NCBI GenBank assembly: GCA_963802795.1
Contig: CAWDJV010000006.1
Location: 1 to 64,000 of the forward strand
DNA from: JAIBJN01 sp963802795
GTDB lineage: Bacteria; Actinomycetota; Thermoleophilia; Gaiellales; Gaiellaceae
Direction: 5' to 3'
DNA: 64,000 nucleotides
This document shows, in pieces, positions 34,824-43,643 of this stretch. Under the pieces are notes generated by a model. The model was not told the DNA's origin. It ran no database searches and saw only the letters and a program-made list of their open reading frames with translations. Made by a program: the position numbers and the translations under genes. How positions within the stretch are numbered: the stretch's first letter is position 1; each line of letters opens with the position of its first letter.

Positions 34824-36761
34824 ATGAGTGATCGGGCGGCCCGTCGTCTCAACGGCGACGTGACCGACCAACACACACCCAGGGCCGGCCGGCGCGAGTG
34901 GATGGGGCTCGGCGTGCTCGCCCTCGCGTGCCTGCTCTACTCGATGGATCTCACCGTGCTGAATTTGGCGCTGCCGGCCATCAGCGCGGACCTCGAGCCT
35001 ACGAGCGCACAGCTCCTCTGGATCGTGGACATCTACGGGTTCGTGCTCGCCGGCGCGCTGATCACGATGGGCACGCTCGGCGACCGGATCGGCCGGCGTC
35101 GGCTGCTCCTGATCGGCGCCGCTGCCTTCGCCGTCGCCTCGGTGCTGGCCGCGTTCTCCACCACTGCCGAGATGCTGATCGTCTCGCGCGCCCTGCTCGG
35201 GCTCGCCGGCGCGACGCTGGCGCCGGCGACGCTCTCGCTGATCCGCAGCATGTTCCTCGATCCGGGCCAGCGCACGTTCGCGATCGGGATCTGGATCACC
35301 AGCTTCTCTGTGGGCGCCGTGATCGGCCCGCCGCTGGGCGGGCTGCTGCTCGAGTTCTTCTGGTGGGGATCGGTGTTCCTGATGGCCCTGCCCGTGATGG
35401 CGCTGATTCTCGCGCTGGGGCCGGTGCTCCTGCCGGAGTTCCGCGACCCCGACGCAGGGCGGCTCGACCTCGTCAGCGCGGCGCTCTCACTGGCGGCCGT
35501 CCTGGCGGTGATCTACGGGCTCAAGCAGACCGCGCAGGACGGGCCTGCGTGGCCGCCGGCCGTCTCGATCGCTGCGGGTCTGGCTCTCGCCGCCCTCTTC
35601 GTGCACCGGCAGCGACGGGCGGCCGACCCGCTGATCGACCTGCGACTCTTCCGGGAGCCGGCGTTCAGCGCCTCGCTGGCCACGTATCTGCTCGGCACCT
35701 TCGTCGGCTTCGGGGCGTTCCTCTTCATCTTCCAGTACCTGCAGGTCGTGCTCGGGCTCTCCCCGCTCGAGGCCGGCCTGTGGACGATGCCCTACTTCGC
35801 GGCGTTCATCGTCGGCTCCCTCCTGACGGCCGTGATCGCGCGACGGATCCGGCCCGCGTTCGCGATGGCGGGCGGCCTGACCCTCGCGGCCGTCGGTTTC
35901 GCCCTGCTCACCCAGGTCGAGGTGGGCTCGGGGCTCGCCGTCCTCCTGGCGGCGTCCGTGACCTTCTCCCTCGGCCTCGCTCCGGTGTTCACCCTGGCCA
36001 CCGACCTGATCGTCGGGACGGCGCCGGCCGAGCGCGCGGGATCCGCTTCGGCGGTCTCGGAGACGAGCTCCGAGCTCGGCGGCGCGCTGGGAATCGCCAT
36101 TCTCGGGAGCATCGGGACGGCCGTCTACCGCGCCCAGGTCGACGACGAGTTCCCCGCCGGAGTTCCCCCGGAGGCGGCCGGCGCCGCACGTGACACGCTC
36201 GGCGGCGCCGCTGCCGCGGCCGAGGATCTCCCCGGCCCGCTCGCCGCCGGCTTGCTCGACACGGCCCGCGAGGCGTTTACCCAGGCGATGCACGTCGCCG
36301 GGATCACGAGCGCGGCCGTCGCGGCGGGCACGGCCGTCCTCGCCGCAGTGCTGCTGCGAAACGTTCGGGTCGGCTCCGAACCGGCAGACGAGACCCACGC
36401 GACAAGGAGATCCACGATGAAGTACATGCTGCTCCTCTACTACGAGCCCGGAACCGACCCGCCGCCCGACTCGGCTGCGTACGACGCGGAGATGAGCCGG
36501 TGGTCGGCCGTGACCGACGAGATGGCCGAGGCCGGCGTGCTGGTCGCCAACCACGCCCTCCAGCCGGTCGAAGCGGCGGCGACGCTGCGGTCTCCGAACG
36601 GCTCGCCCGTCCTCACCGCAGGCCCCTTCGCGGAGACGAAGGAAGTGCTGTTCGCCTCCTACGTGCTCGAGGTGCCCGACTTCGCCACGGCCTCCGACTG
36701 GGCCGCGAGGCTCCCCCACCTCGGCTACGGGTCGGTGGAGATCCGGCCGGTCATGGAGTAG
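34824..36761 (+). CDS. MFS transporter, DHA2 family, read in frame into a YCII domain
   Basis: 645 residues in one open frame. Residues 20-520 are a 14-helix DHA2 pump (LGVLALACLLYSMDLTVLNL with ALPAISADLEP; motif A ALITMGTLGDRIGRRRLLLI; WITSFSVGAVIGPPLGGLLL). After a polar linker (VRVGSEPADETHATRRS) residues 532-645 are a YCII/DGPF protein. There is no stop codon between the parts, although the second part has its own ribosome site and ATG. Either a true fusion or a lost stop through an indel. Starts 3 bases after the sigma gene. Confidence 0.88.
   Translation: MSDRAARRLNGDVTDQHTPRAGRREWMGLGVLALACLLYSMDLTVLNLALPAISADLEPTSAQLLWIVDIYGFVLAGALITMGTLGDRIGRRRLLLIGAAAFAVASVLAAFSTTAEMLIVSRALLGLAGATLAPATLSLIRSMFLDPGQRTFAIGIWITSFSVGAVIGPPLGGLLLEFFWWGSVFLMALPVMALILALGPVLLPEFRDPDAGRLDLVSAALSLAAVLAVIYGLKQTAQDGPAWPPAVSIAAGLALAALFVHRQRRAADPLIDLRLFREPAFSASLATYLLGTFVGFGAFLFIFQYLQVVLGLSPLEAGLWTMPYFAAFIVGSLLTAVIARRIRPAFAMAGGLTLAAVGFALLTQVEVGSGLAVLLAASVTFSLGLAPVFTLATDLIVGTAPAERAGSASAVSETSSELGGALGIAILGSIGTAVYRAQVDDEFPAGVPPEAAGAARDTLGGAAAAAEDLPGPLAAGLLDTAREAFTQAMHVAGITSAAVAAGTAVLAAVLLRNVRVGSEPADETHATRRSTMKYMLLLYYEPGTDPPPDSAAYDAEMSRWSAVTDEMAEAGVLVANHALQPVEAAATLRSPNGSPVLTAGPFAETKEVLFASYVLEVPDFATASDWAARLPHLGYGSVEIRPVME
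36418..36761 (+). CDS. YCII/DGPF-related domain protein (possible separate gene)
   Basis: The last 114 residues of the frame above: MKYMLLLYYEPGTDPPPDSA, RWSAVTDEMAEAGVLVANHA and GPFAETKEVLFASYVLEVPD, with the conserved G-P-F-A-E-T-K-E motif. YCII-like proteins are near-constant neighbours of ECF sigma factors in actinobacteria; their enzymatic role is unclear. AAGGAG lies 7 bases before ATG 36418 and a TGA in another frame overlaps this ATG (ATGA), so independent translation is likely. Confidence 0.6.
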
Positions 36762-36777
36762 ACAAGTGCAGTGGTCG

Positions 36778-36996
36778 TCAGGCGGCGGCCGCGTCCTCGG
36801 CGTTCCCGAGACTCTCCTGCTCGCGCAGCTGGTTCGCGCGGGCGCGCGCCAGCTGGAGGGTCAGCTCCAGCTCTTCCAGGGCGACGAGCGCCCGAAGCTC
36901 GGAGACGAGGTCGGTCGAGGTTGCGGGCCCCTGCTGACGGCTCCGTTCGAGCAGGTGTCGAGGTACGGCGGCTGTGGCTCTCGCGGATACGAACAT
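36778..36996 (-). CDS. small hypothetical protein
   Basis: 72 residues, with AAGGAG well placed before the ATG. It has one long amphipathic, probably coiled-coil helix (VSELRALVALEELELTLQLA with RARANQLREQESLGNAED). No family recognised. It lies 79 bases downstream of the glutamate synthase gene on the same strand. Confidence 0.5.
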   Translation of the reverse strand: MFVSARATAAVPRHLLERSRQQGPATSTDLVSELRALVALEELELTLQLARARANQLREQESLGNAEDAAAA

Positions 36997-37075
36997 GACT
37001 GCTCCTTCGAGTCGGTTCCTGCGCACAGGACGCCGCCGGCGCGTCCGAGCTTCCCCCGACTCGACGGCTCCGCGC

Positions 37076-40000
37076 TCAGGCGCCGGCGGCCTCCGAGAGC
37101 TGGCCCGCCGGGCCTCCGGCGATCGTCCCCTCGTGCTCTTCCTCGAGCCGGGCAGCCTCCGCCTTCGGGACGACGTGCCGGAACGAGCGCACTGCCTCCG
37201 CCCAGCTCTCGAGCAGCCGCTCGGCACGCCGGGACCCGGTATGGCGCAAATGGCGCTCGAGCAGGGCTCTGAGCTCCCCACCGCCGCCGGCGAGCGGGCG
37301 CGCCTCGACGAGCTCGCCGTTCAGCCGCGAGGAAAGCAGCCCTCCGGGGTCGTAGACGTACGCCTCTCCTCCGCTCATCGCGGCGCCCAGGTTGCGGCCG
37401 AACTCGCCGAGGACGACGACGACCCCGTTCGTCATGTACTCGCAGGCGTGATCCCCGACGCCTTCGACGACGGCGACGGCGCCGGAGTTCCGCACGGCGA
37501 AACGCTCCCCTGCCCGGCCCGCGCAGTAGAGCCTGCCTCCCGTGGCGCCGTAGAGGGCGGTGTTGCCGATCAGGACCGGGTCGCCCGCGTCGTCCGCGGG
37601 CGGGCGGATGACGATGCGGCCGCCGCCCATGCTCTTGCCCACGTAGTCGTTGGCCTCCCCCACGAGCTCGAGCGAGACGCCATCTGCCAGGAACGCGCCG
37701 AAGCTCTGGCCGGCCGAGCCCTCGAACCGCGCCCGCGCGCGGCCTGGAGGCGCGTGCGAGCCGAAGCGCCTCCCGATCGCCCCGCCGAGCCTCGCGCCGA
37801 CGGCGCGGTCGGAGGTGGAGATCTCGTAGCCGTGCTCGACGAGGTTCGGGCCCTCGAGCGCCGCTGCAGCGTCCTCGGCGAGCCGCGCGCCGAGCTCCCA
37901 GCCGCCGGCAACGGGAACGGGCTCGCGCGTGAACCGCGTCGGGCCCTTGCCGGGCGAGGCGAGCAGCGCCGCCAGGTCGAGGAGCGCCGCGTGGGCACCG
38001 TCGCGGTCGACCCGCCGCAGGCGGTCGACCCGGCCCACGGCCTCGTCGAACGTCCGGAAGCCAAGGGAGGCGAGGAGGCGCCGGACCTCCTCGCCGACGT
38101 AGAGGAGATAGGCCTCGACCTGCTCCGGCGTGGCGGCGAACTTCGAGCGCAGCTCCGGTCGCTGCGTCGCGATCCCGACCGGGCACGTGTCCAGGTGGCA
38201 GGAGCGCACCATCATGCATCCCTCCGCGAGGAGGAGCGCCGTTCCGAAGCTCACCTCGTCGGCGCCGAGGAGCCCGGCGACCAGGACGTCGCGGCCCGTC
38301 TTCAGCCCGCCGTCGACGCGCAGCCGGACGCGCCCGCGGAGGCCGTTCGCGACGAGCGCCTGCTGCGTCTCGGCCAGCCCGAGCTCCCAGGGGGCGCCCG
38401 CGTTCTTGATCGAGGAGAGCGGGCTCGCGCCCGTGCCTCCGTCGGCGCCGGCGACGTGGACGACGTCGGCGAGCGCCTTGGCCACCCCGGCGGCGACCAT
38501 CCCGACTCCGGCCTCGGCGACGAGCTTCACCGAGACGGCCGCGTTGGGGCTCACCTGGCGCAGGTCGAAGATGAGCTGGGCGAGGTCCTCGATCGAGTAG
38601 ATGTCGTGGTGCGGCGGCGGGGAGATCAGCGCGACGCCCGGCTGCGTGTGTCGGAGGCGCGCGATCTCGGCGGTCACCTTGTGGCCGGGGAGCTGGCCAC
38701 CCTCGCCGGGCTTCGACCCTTGCGCGATCTTGATCTGGAGCTCCTCGGCCCAGGCCGCGTACTCCGGCGTGACGCCGAAGCGACCCGATGCGACCTGCTT
38801 GATCCTCGAGTTCTGGTCGGTCGGATAGCGGTCGGGGTCCTCTCCGCCCTCGCCGCAGTTGGAGCGCGCGCCGAGACGGTTGAACGCCTCGGCGACGGTT
38901 CGATGGGCCTCGGCCGAGAGCGCCCCGTGCGACATCCCCCCGCTGGAGAAGCGCCGCGCGATCGCGGTCGCCGGCTCGACCTCCTCCAGCGGAGCCGGAG
39001 GCCCTTCCGGCACGAGCTCGATCAGGTCGCGGAGCTCGAGCGGCTCGCGGCCGTTGACGAGCTCGGCGAAGCGCTCGTACCGCTCCCACGTCTTCCGCGT
39101 GACGGCGGTGCGAAGCGCGTGCGCCGCGGCCATGTCGTGCGCCGCGTCGACGACGTCGGGATTCGTCGCATGCGGCTCGCCGCCCTTGCGGAACTTGACG
39201 AAGCCGGGGTTCTCGAGAACGGGCTTCGCAGCCCAGGCGCGCTCCACGTTCGCGAGGGCGGCCTGCTCGAGCTCGTGGAAGCCGACGCCCGCCACGGGCG
39301 ACGGCGTCCCCCTGAAGCACCGCCCGACGACCTCCTCCGCGAGCCCGATCGCCTCGAAGACCTGCGCGCCGCAGTAGCCGGCGACATCTGAGATGCCCAT
39401 CTTCGACATGACCTTGAGGACGCCGTCCTCGATCGTGCTCCTGAAGCGTTCCTGCGCGTCGCCGGGGCTCGGCCGGTCGCCGCCGACCTTGTCCGCGGCG
39501 GCCAGCGCGGCGATCGTCTCGAGGGCGAGCCGCGGGCAGATCGCCTCGGCGCCGTAGCCGAGCAGGCAGGCGAAGTGGTGCACCTCGCGGGGCTCGTCGC
39601 TCTCGACGACGATCGTGGCCAGCGAGCGCAGCTCCACTGCGACGAGGTGGTGGTGGACGGCACCCGTGGCGAGGAGGGCCGGCACCGGCGCGCGATCCGC
39701 CCCGGCGCCGCCGTCGGTCAGGACCAGCATCCCGCGGCCCGCTCGCACCGCGGCCTCGGCTTCCGCCGCGATCCGCGCGCAGGCGGGCTCCAGCCCTTCC
39801 TCCGCCGTGAAGGTCATGTCGAGCCGCGCCCCGGCGAGCTTCGCGACGGCGTCCGGGTAGAGGAAGAAGCTCGGGAGCTCGATCGCCCGCGCGACCTCGG
39901 GGCCGTCGGAGAGGAGCGGCGAGCGCTCGCCGAGCAACGTGCGGAGCGAGAAGACGAACCGCTCGCGCAGGTGGTCGATCGGCGGGTTCGTCACCTGCGC

Positions 40001-41446
40001 GAAGCGCTGGCGGAAGAATGAGTACACGAGGCGCGCGCGGGGCGAGAGCGGCGGGACCGCGGTGTCGTCTCCCATCGACGAGGTCGGCTCGTGCGCATGG
40101 GCGCCGATCGGCCGGAGGACGACGCGGAGGTCCTCCTGCGTGTAGCCGAAGGCGGCCTGGCGCGCGGTGAGGCTCTCCTCCGGAGGCGGCAGTGGCCCGC
40201 CGCACGAGCGCCGCTCGAGGCCGGCCCCGAGCCACGCCCCGTAGGGACGTAGCCGGCCGAGCCGCCGCTTGACGGCGCCGTTCTCCTCCAGGCCCCGCTC
40301 GGGGTCGACCGCGATCACCTGGCCGGGCCCGAGCCGGCCGCGGCGCACGGGGCCCTCGGCGACGTCGACAGCGCCTGCTTCCGACGCGCACGACACGATG
40401 CGCTTCCCGACCGCGTAGCGCAGCGGTCGCAGGCCGTTCCGGTCGAGCGCCGCGCCGACCACGCGGCCGTCGGTGAAGACGAGCGCAGCAGGCCCGTCCC
40501 ACGGCTCGAGGAGGCCCGCGTGGTAGCGGTAGAAGTCGCGCACCTCGGGGTCGAGCTCGTCGTTGCCGTCCCAGGCCTCCGGCACGAGCATCGCCACCGC
40601 GTGCCTGATGTCGCGGCCGCCGCGCACCAGGAGCTCGAGCGCGTTGTCGAGCATGGCCGAGTCCGAGCCCGCCTCGTCGACGGCCGGCCCCAGCTCCGGA
40701 TCCCCGAGCGGGCCGAGCCGGCCGGCCCGCGCGCGCATCCAGTTGACGTTTCCCTGGATCGCGTTGATCTCGCCGTTGTGGCAGAGCAGGCGGAACGGCT
40801 GCGCACGCTCCCACGACGGCGCCGTATTCGTGGAGAAGCGCTGGTGGAAGACCCCGAACGGAACGGCGAGCGCCGGGTCGCGGAGGTCCGCGTAGAACGC
40901 GGCCAGCTGATCCGCCGCGCACAGCGCCTTGTAGGTGACCGTGCGGAAGGAGAGCGACGCGACGTACCCGGCGCCGGCGTGCTCGGCCCGACGGCGCGCG
41001 CGGTAGGCCCTCCGCTCGCGCTCGTCGTCGGCGAACGACGGGGTGGGCGCGAGCGCGAGCTGCTCGATCCTCGGCGCGCCCGCCGCGGCAAGGCCGCCGA
41101 GCACGGTCGGGTCGACGGGGACGACCCGCCAACCGGCGGGCTCCAGCCCTTCGCCGCGGCAGGCCTCCTCGACGGCGTCGCGCCCTCCCTCGTCTCGGAG
41201 GAAGACCATGGCAAGCCCGCACCCGGGAGCAGGCAGGATCGCGTCGGGAAGCGGGAGCAAGAGGCCCGCGCCGTCCCCGGTCCGGCCGTCCGATGCCGTC
41301 GCGCCCCGGTGGCCGACCCCGGCCAGGCCTTCGAGGAGCGCGTCCACGATCCCCCGCGAGCTCTCCCCCGCGAGGTCGGCGACGAACCCGATGCCGCACG
41401 CGCCGCGCTCGGCGGCAGGGTCGTAGAGCGTTCGCGGAGTCGACAC
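37076..41446 (-). CDS. gltB: glutamate synthase, large (alpha) subunit
   Basis: 1456 residues, intact. Makes glutamate from 2-oxoglutarate and the amide of glutamine. The N-terminal nucleophile Cys is at residue 17 (ERGACGIGFVADL), so a short propeptide is removed. The glutaminase domain has HQRFSTNTAPSWERAQPFRL with LCHNGEINAIQGN. The FMN-binding synthase domain has PPPHHDIYSIEDLAQLIFDL and HVAGADGGTGASPL. The 3Fe-4S cluster Cys are in MMVRSCHLDTCPVGIATQRP. The C-terminal beta-helix has LIGNTALYGATGGRLYCAGR. GTG start. No gltD (NADPH subunit) is nearby, so the partner is encoded elsewhere. Confidence 0.96.
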   Translation of the reverse strand: MSTPRTLYDPAAERGACGIGFVADLAGESSRGIVDALLEGLAGVGHRGATASDGRTGDGAGLLLPLPDAILPAPGCGLAMVFLRDEGGRDAVEEACRGEGLEPAGWRVVPVDPTVLGGLAAAGAPRIEQLALAPTPSFADDERERRAYRARRRAEHAGAGYVASLSFRTVTYKALCAADQLAAFYADLRDPALAVPFGVFHQRFSTNTAPSWERAQPFRLLCHNGEINAIQGNVNWMRARAGRLGPLGDPELGPAVDEAGSDSAMLDNALELLVRGGRDIRHAVAMLVPEAWDGNDELDPEVRDFYRYHAGLLEPWDGPAALVFTDGRVVGAALDRNGLRPLRYAVGKRIVSCASEAGAVDVAEGPVRRGRLGPGQVIAVDPERGLEENGAVKRRLGRLRPYGAWLGAGLERRSCGGPLPPPEESLTARQAAFGYTQEDLRVVLRPIGAHAHEPTSSMGDDTAVPPLSPRARLVYSFFRQRFAQVTNPPIDHLRERFVFSLRTLLGERSPLLSDGPEVARAIELPSFFLYPDAVAKLAGARLDMTFTAEEGLEPACARIAAEAEAAVRAGRGMLVLTDGGAGADRAPVPALLATGAVHHHLVAVELRSLATIVVESDEPREVHHFACLLGYGAEAICPRLALETIAALAAADKVGGDRPSPGDAQERFRSTIEDGVLKVMSKMGISDVAGYCGAQVFEAIGLAEEVVGRCFRGTPSPVAGVGFHELEQAALANVERAWAAKPVLENPGFVKFRKGGEPHATNPDVVDAAHDMAAAHALRTAVTRKTWERYERFAELVNGREPLELRDLIELVPEGPPAPLEEVEPATAIARRFSSGGMSHGALSAEAHRTVAEAFNRLGARSNCGEGGEDPDRYPTDQNSRIKQVASGRFGVTPEYAAWAEELQIKIAQGSKPGEGGQLPGHKVTAEIARLRHTQPGVALISPPPHHDIYSIEDLAQLIFDLRQVSPNAAVSVKLVAEAGVGMVAAGVAKALADVVHVAGADGGTGASPLSSIKNAGAPWELGLAETQQALVANGLRGRVRLRVDGGLKTGRDVLVAGLLGADEVSFGTALLLAEGCMMVRSCHLDTCPVGIATQRPELRSKFAATPEQVEAYLLYVGEEVRRLLASLGFRTFDEAVGRVDRLRRVDRDGAHAALLDLAALLASPGKGPTRFTREPVPVAGGWELGARLAEDAAAALEGPNLVEHGYEISTSDRAVGARLGGAIGRRFGSHAPPGRARARFEGSAGQSFGAFLADGVSLELVGEANDYVGKSMGGGRIVIRPPADDAGDPVLIGNTALYGATGGRLYCAGRAGERFAVRNSGAVAVVEGVGDHACEYMTNGVVVVLGEFGRNLGAAMSGGEAYVYDPGGLLSSRLNGELVEARPLAGGGGELRALLERHLRHTGSRRAERLLESWAEAVRSFRHVVPKAEAARLEEEHEGTIAGGPAGQLSEAAGA

Positions 41447-41509
41447 GGAGCCGGCTGCCTCCCGTCAGGGATCGTGGTTCTGCTTCGAGGGTTCCGCCTC
41501 TTCGTGTCA

Positions 41510-41549
41510 GCTAGCCGGCGGAGGCGGGGGACTGTGGTCGCCGGCTAGC
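41510..41549. promoter_or_regulatory. inverted repeat upstream of gltB
   Basis: GCTAGCCGGCG and CGCCGGCTAGC are perfect 11-base arms 18 bases apart, 64 bases upstream of the gltB start. With no T-run it is more likely a two-site operator (centres about three helical turns apart) or an RNA hairpin of the gltB leader. The regulator is unknown. Confidence 0.5.
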
Positions 41550-41701
41550 GCGTACCGATGAGCGCGCGAAGGAGGACGACGGGCGTCGGGGCGAAAGCGG
41601 TCGTCTGCGCGCGTGCCATCGAGCCATCGAGATTAGGCACCGCGTCGGACGGCGTCAAGGGTTCTCTCGTCTCCGGCCGACGGCTCCTGTATGGTTCCGC
41701 G

Positions 41702-41774
41702 CTTCATGACCCCCGCGCCGGGGCCGTGAAGAGGCAGAGAGGCCTCAGGACTCTGGAAGTCCTGGGGCTTTTTT
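41702..41774 (+). terminator. two-hairpin leader with intrinsic terminator before glnK-amt
   Basis: First hairpin: CTTCATGACCCC (41702-41713) with GGGGCCGTGAAG (41720-41731), one mismatch and one G-U pair. Second hairpin: CCTCAGGACT (41743-41752) with AGTCCTGGGG (41758-41767), directly followed by six T (41769-41774). The second is an intrinsic terminator pointing at glnK, which starts 25 bases later. A terminator between promoter and gene means attenuation or a riboswitch-like control; alternatively it ends a short upstream transcript. Confidence 0.65.
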
Positions 41775-41798
41775 CGTGGTCCGAGGACTGGAGTCGTG

Positions 41799-42149
41799 AT
41801 GGTCAAGGTCGAGGCAGTGGTGATCAGGGAGCGTGTCGAGACGGTCATCGACGCGGTCGAGGAGGAGACGGGTCACGTCGGCGTGACGGTGGTCGAGGCG
41901 ATCGGCCACGGCCGCCAGCGGGGCATCACGCACGAGTATCGCGGGCGGGTCTTCGAGTCGCGGTTCCTCCCGAAGGCGCTGCTCGCGTTCGTCGTCCCCG
42001 ACGAGCTCGCGGAGGCAGTCGCGGAGGCGGTCGTCGACGCGGCGAGGAGCGGCAACGAGTCGGGTGACGGGATCGTCTGGACGACGCCCGTCGCCAACGT
42101 CACCCACAACCGAACCGGCAGGAGCCTGGAGGAGGTGGAAGTCGGATGA
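41799..42149 (+). CDS. glnK: PII family nitrogen regulator lacking the T-loop tyrosine
   Basis: 116 residues from ATG 41799 (a GTG one codon earlier is possible). The PII fold is clear: MVKVEAVVIRERVETVIDAV, GVTVVEAIGHGRQRGITHEY, RFLPKALLAFVVPDELAEAV and the B-loop region SGNESGDGIVWTTPVANV. PII proteins sense ATP/ADP and 2-oxoglutarate and gate the ammonium channel. By alignment, GlnB Tyr51, the residue that is uridylylated or adenylylated, is Phe52 here (RGRVF instead of RGAEY). Translationally coupled to amt through an ATGA overlap. Confidence 0.93.
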   Translation: MVKVEAVVIRERVETVIDAVEEETGHVGVTVVEAIGHGRQRGITHEYRGRVFESRFLPKALLAFVVPDELAEAVAEAVVDAARSGNESGDGIVWTTPVANVTHNRTGRSLEEVEVG

Positions 42150-43550
42150 GCCCCGACGAGCTGGCAATCGCGGCAAGCACGACCTGGGTCGTCCTCGCGG
42201 CCGTCCTGGTCATGTTCATGCAGGCCGGGTTCGCCTTCCTCGAGGCGGGCCTGACCCGGATGAAGAACGTCGGCCACATCGCGGCCAAGAACGTGCTCGT
42301 CCTCGCACTCGCCTCGGTGGTCTACTACCTCGTCGGCTTCGGCATCGCCTTCGGAGACGGGGGCAACGGGCTCGTCGGGGGCTCCGGGTTCGCGCCCTCG
42401 GTCGACGAGCTCCTCGCCGTCGGCACGGCGCCGTTCTCCTGGTTCTCGGCGATTCCGGGAGCCGCCGGGTACCTCTTCGAGGTCGTCTTCTGCGCGGTCT
42501 CGCTGGCGATCGTCTGGGGCGCGATGGCCGAGCGGACGCGCCTGTGGGTCTACTTCGCGTTCGGAATCGTCTTCACGCTCGTCTACTCCGTCGTCTCGCA
42601 CTGGATCTGGAGCCCGGACGGCTGGCTCTTCGCCAGGGGGATGCAGGACTTCGCAGGCTCGACGGTCGTGCACTACCAGGGCGCGCTGGCCGGGCTCGCC
42701 GGCGCGCTGCTCCTCGGGCCGCGCATCGGCAAGTTCGCGCGCGGACGGGAAGCCGAACGCGATTCCCGGCCACAACATGGCCTTCACGACGCTCGGCGTC
42801 CTCATCCTCTGGTTCGGGTGGTTCGGCTTCAACCCCGGCTCGACCCTGAGCGTCGACTTCGGCGGGATCGGGTTCTTCGCCTACGTCGCGCTGAACACGA
42901 ACCTCGCGGCGGCGGCGGGCGTGCTCGGAGCGGTCGTCACGTCGTGGCTCGTCGTCGGAAAGCCCGACCTCTCGATGATGCTGAACGGCGCGATCGCCGC
43001 GCTCGTGGCCATCACCGCCGCGTGTGCCTTCGTCGCCCCCTGGGCCGCGCTCGCGATCGGCGGCGTCGCCGGCGCGATCGTCGTGCTCGGCTCGCTCCTG
43101 ATCGAGCGCCTCGGGATCGACGACCCGATCGGCGCCATCGCCGCGCACGGCATGGCCGGCGTCTGGGGCACGCTCGCGCTGGGGTTCCTCACGGTGCCAG
43201 AGCTCGCCGAGCGCCTCGCGACCGGCTCCCCGGGCCTCCTCTACGGCGGCGGGCTCCACCAGCTCGGCGTCCAGGCGCTCGGCCTCGTCGCGGTCGGCGC
43301 GTTCACCTTCGGCGCCTCGTTCCTCATCCTCTGGACGATGAAGGCGACCGTGGGGATCCGGGCCGAGCCCGAGGTGGAGACCGCGGGGCTCGACGTCTCC
43401 GAGCACGGCATGTGGGGCTACCCCGAGTTCTACATCCCGGTCCCGGGCGGCTACGGAACGGAAGCCCACGGGCACCTCGGCCACCCCGCGCCCGCGCACG
43501 CACGCGCGGCCGCGCCGGCGCAAGCCTCGGTCGTCCCGGAGCCCTCGTAG
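42146..43550 (+). CDS. amt: ammonium transporter (frameshifted)
   Basis: About 468 residues. First part: FMQAGFAFLEAGLTRMKNVG with HIAAKNVL, the Amt signature, and GSTVVHYQGALAGLAGALLL. An extra G near 42750 breaks the frame; the rest continues NMAFTTLGVLILWFGWFGFN, ALNTNLAAAAGVLGAVVTSW and DPIGAIAAHGMAGVWGTLAL (second pore His). About eleven membrane helices. The C-terminal region has GLDVSEHGMWGYPEFYIPVP, the conserved end that GlnK contacts. It moves ammonium into the cell under PII control. Confidence 0.93.
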
Positions 43551-43643
43551 CACGATCTGGTCGGCGGGCACGCCCGTATGCACCGGTGTGAAGTTCGTTC
43601 CCGCGGGAACTCGGGAACGAGGCTGTCAGACCAGGGAGGTTCC

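Noticed and set aside
36974..39391. 805-residue plus-strand frame
   Set aside because: Antisense to glutamate synthase; composition is Arg/Ala/Glu-biased shadow coding.
41743..41774. Known glutamine riboswitch (glnA or downstream-peptide motif)
   Set aside because: The conserved core sequences of these classes as I remember them are not present, though a GGAAGT stretch gives a superficial likeness.
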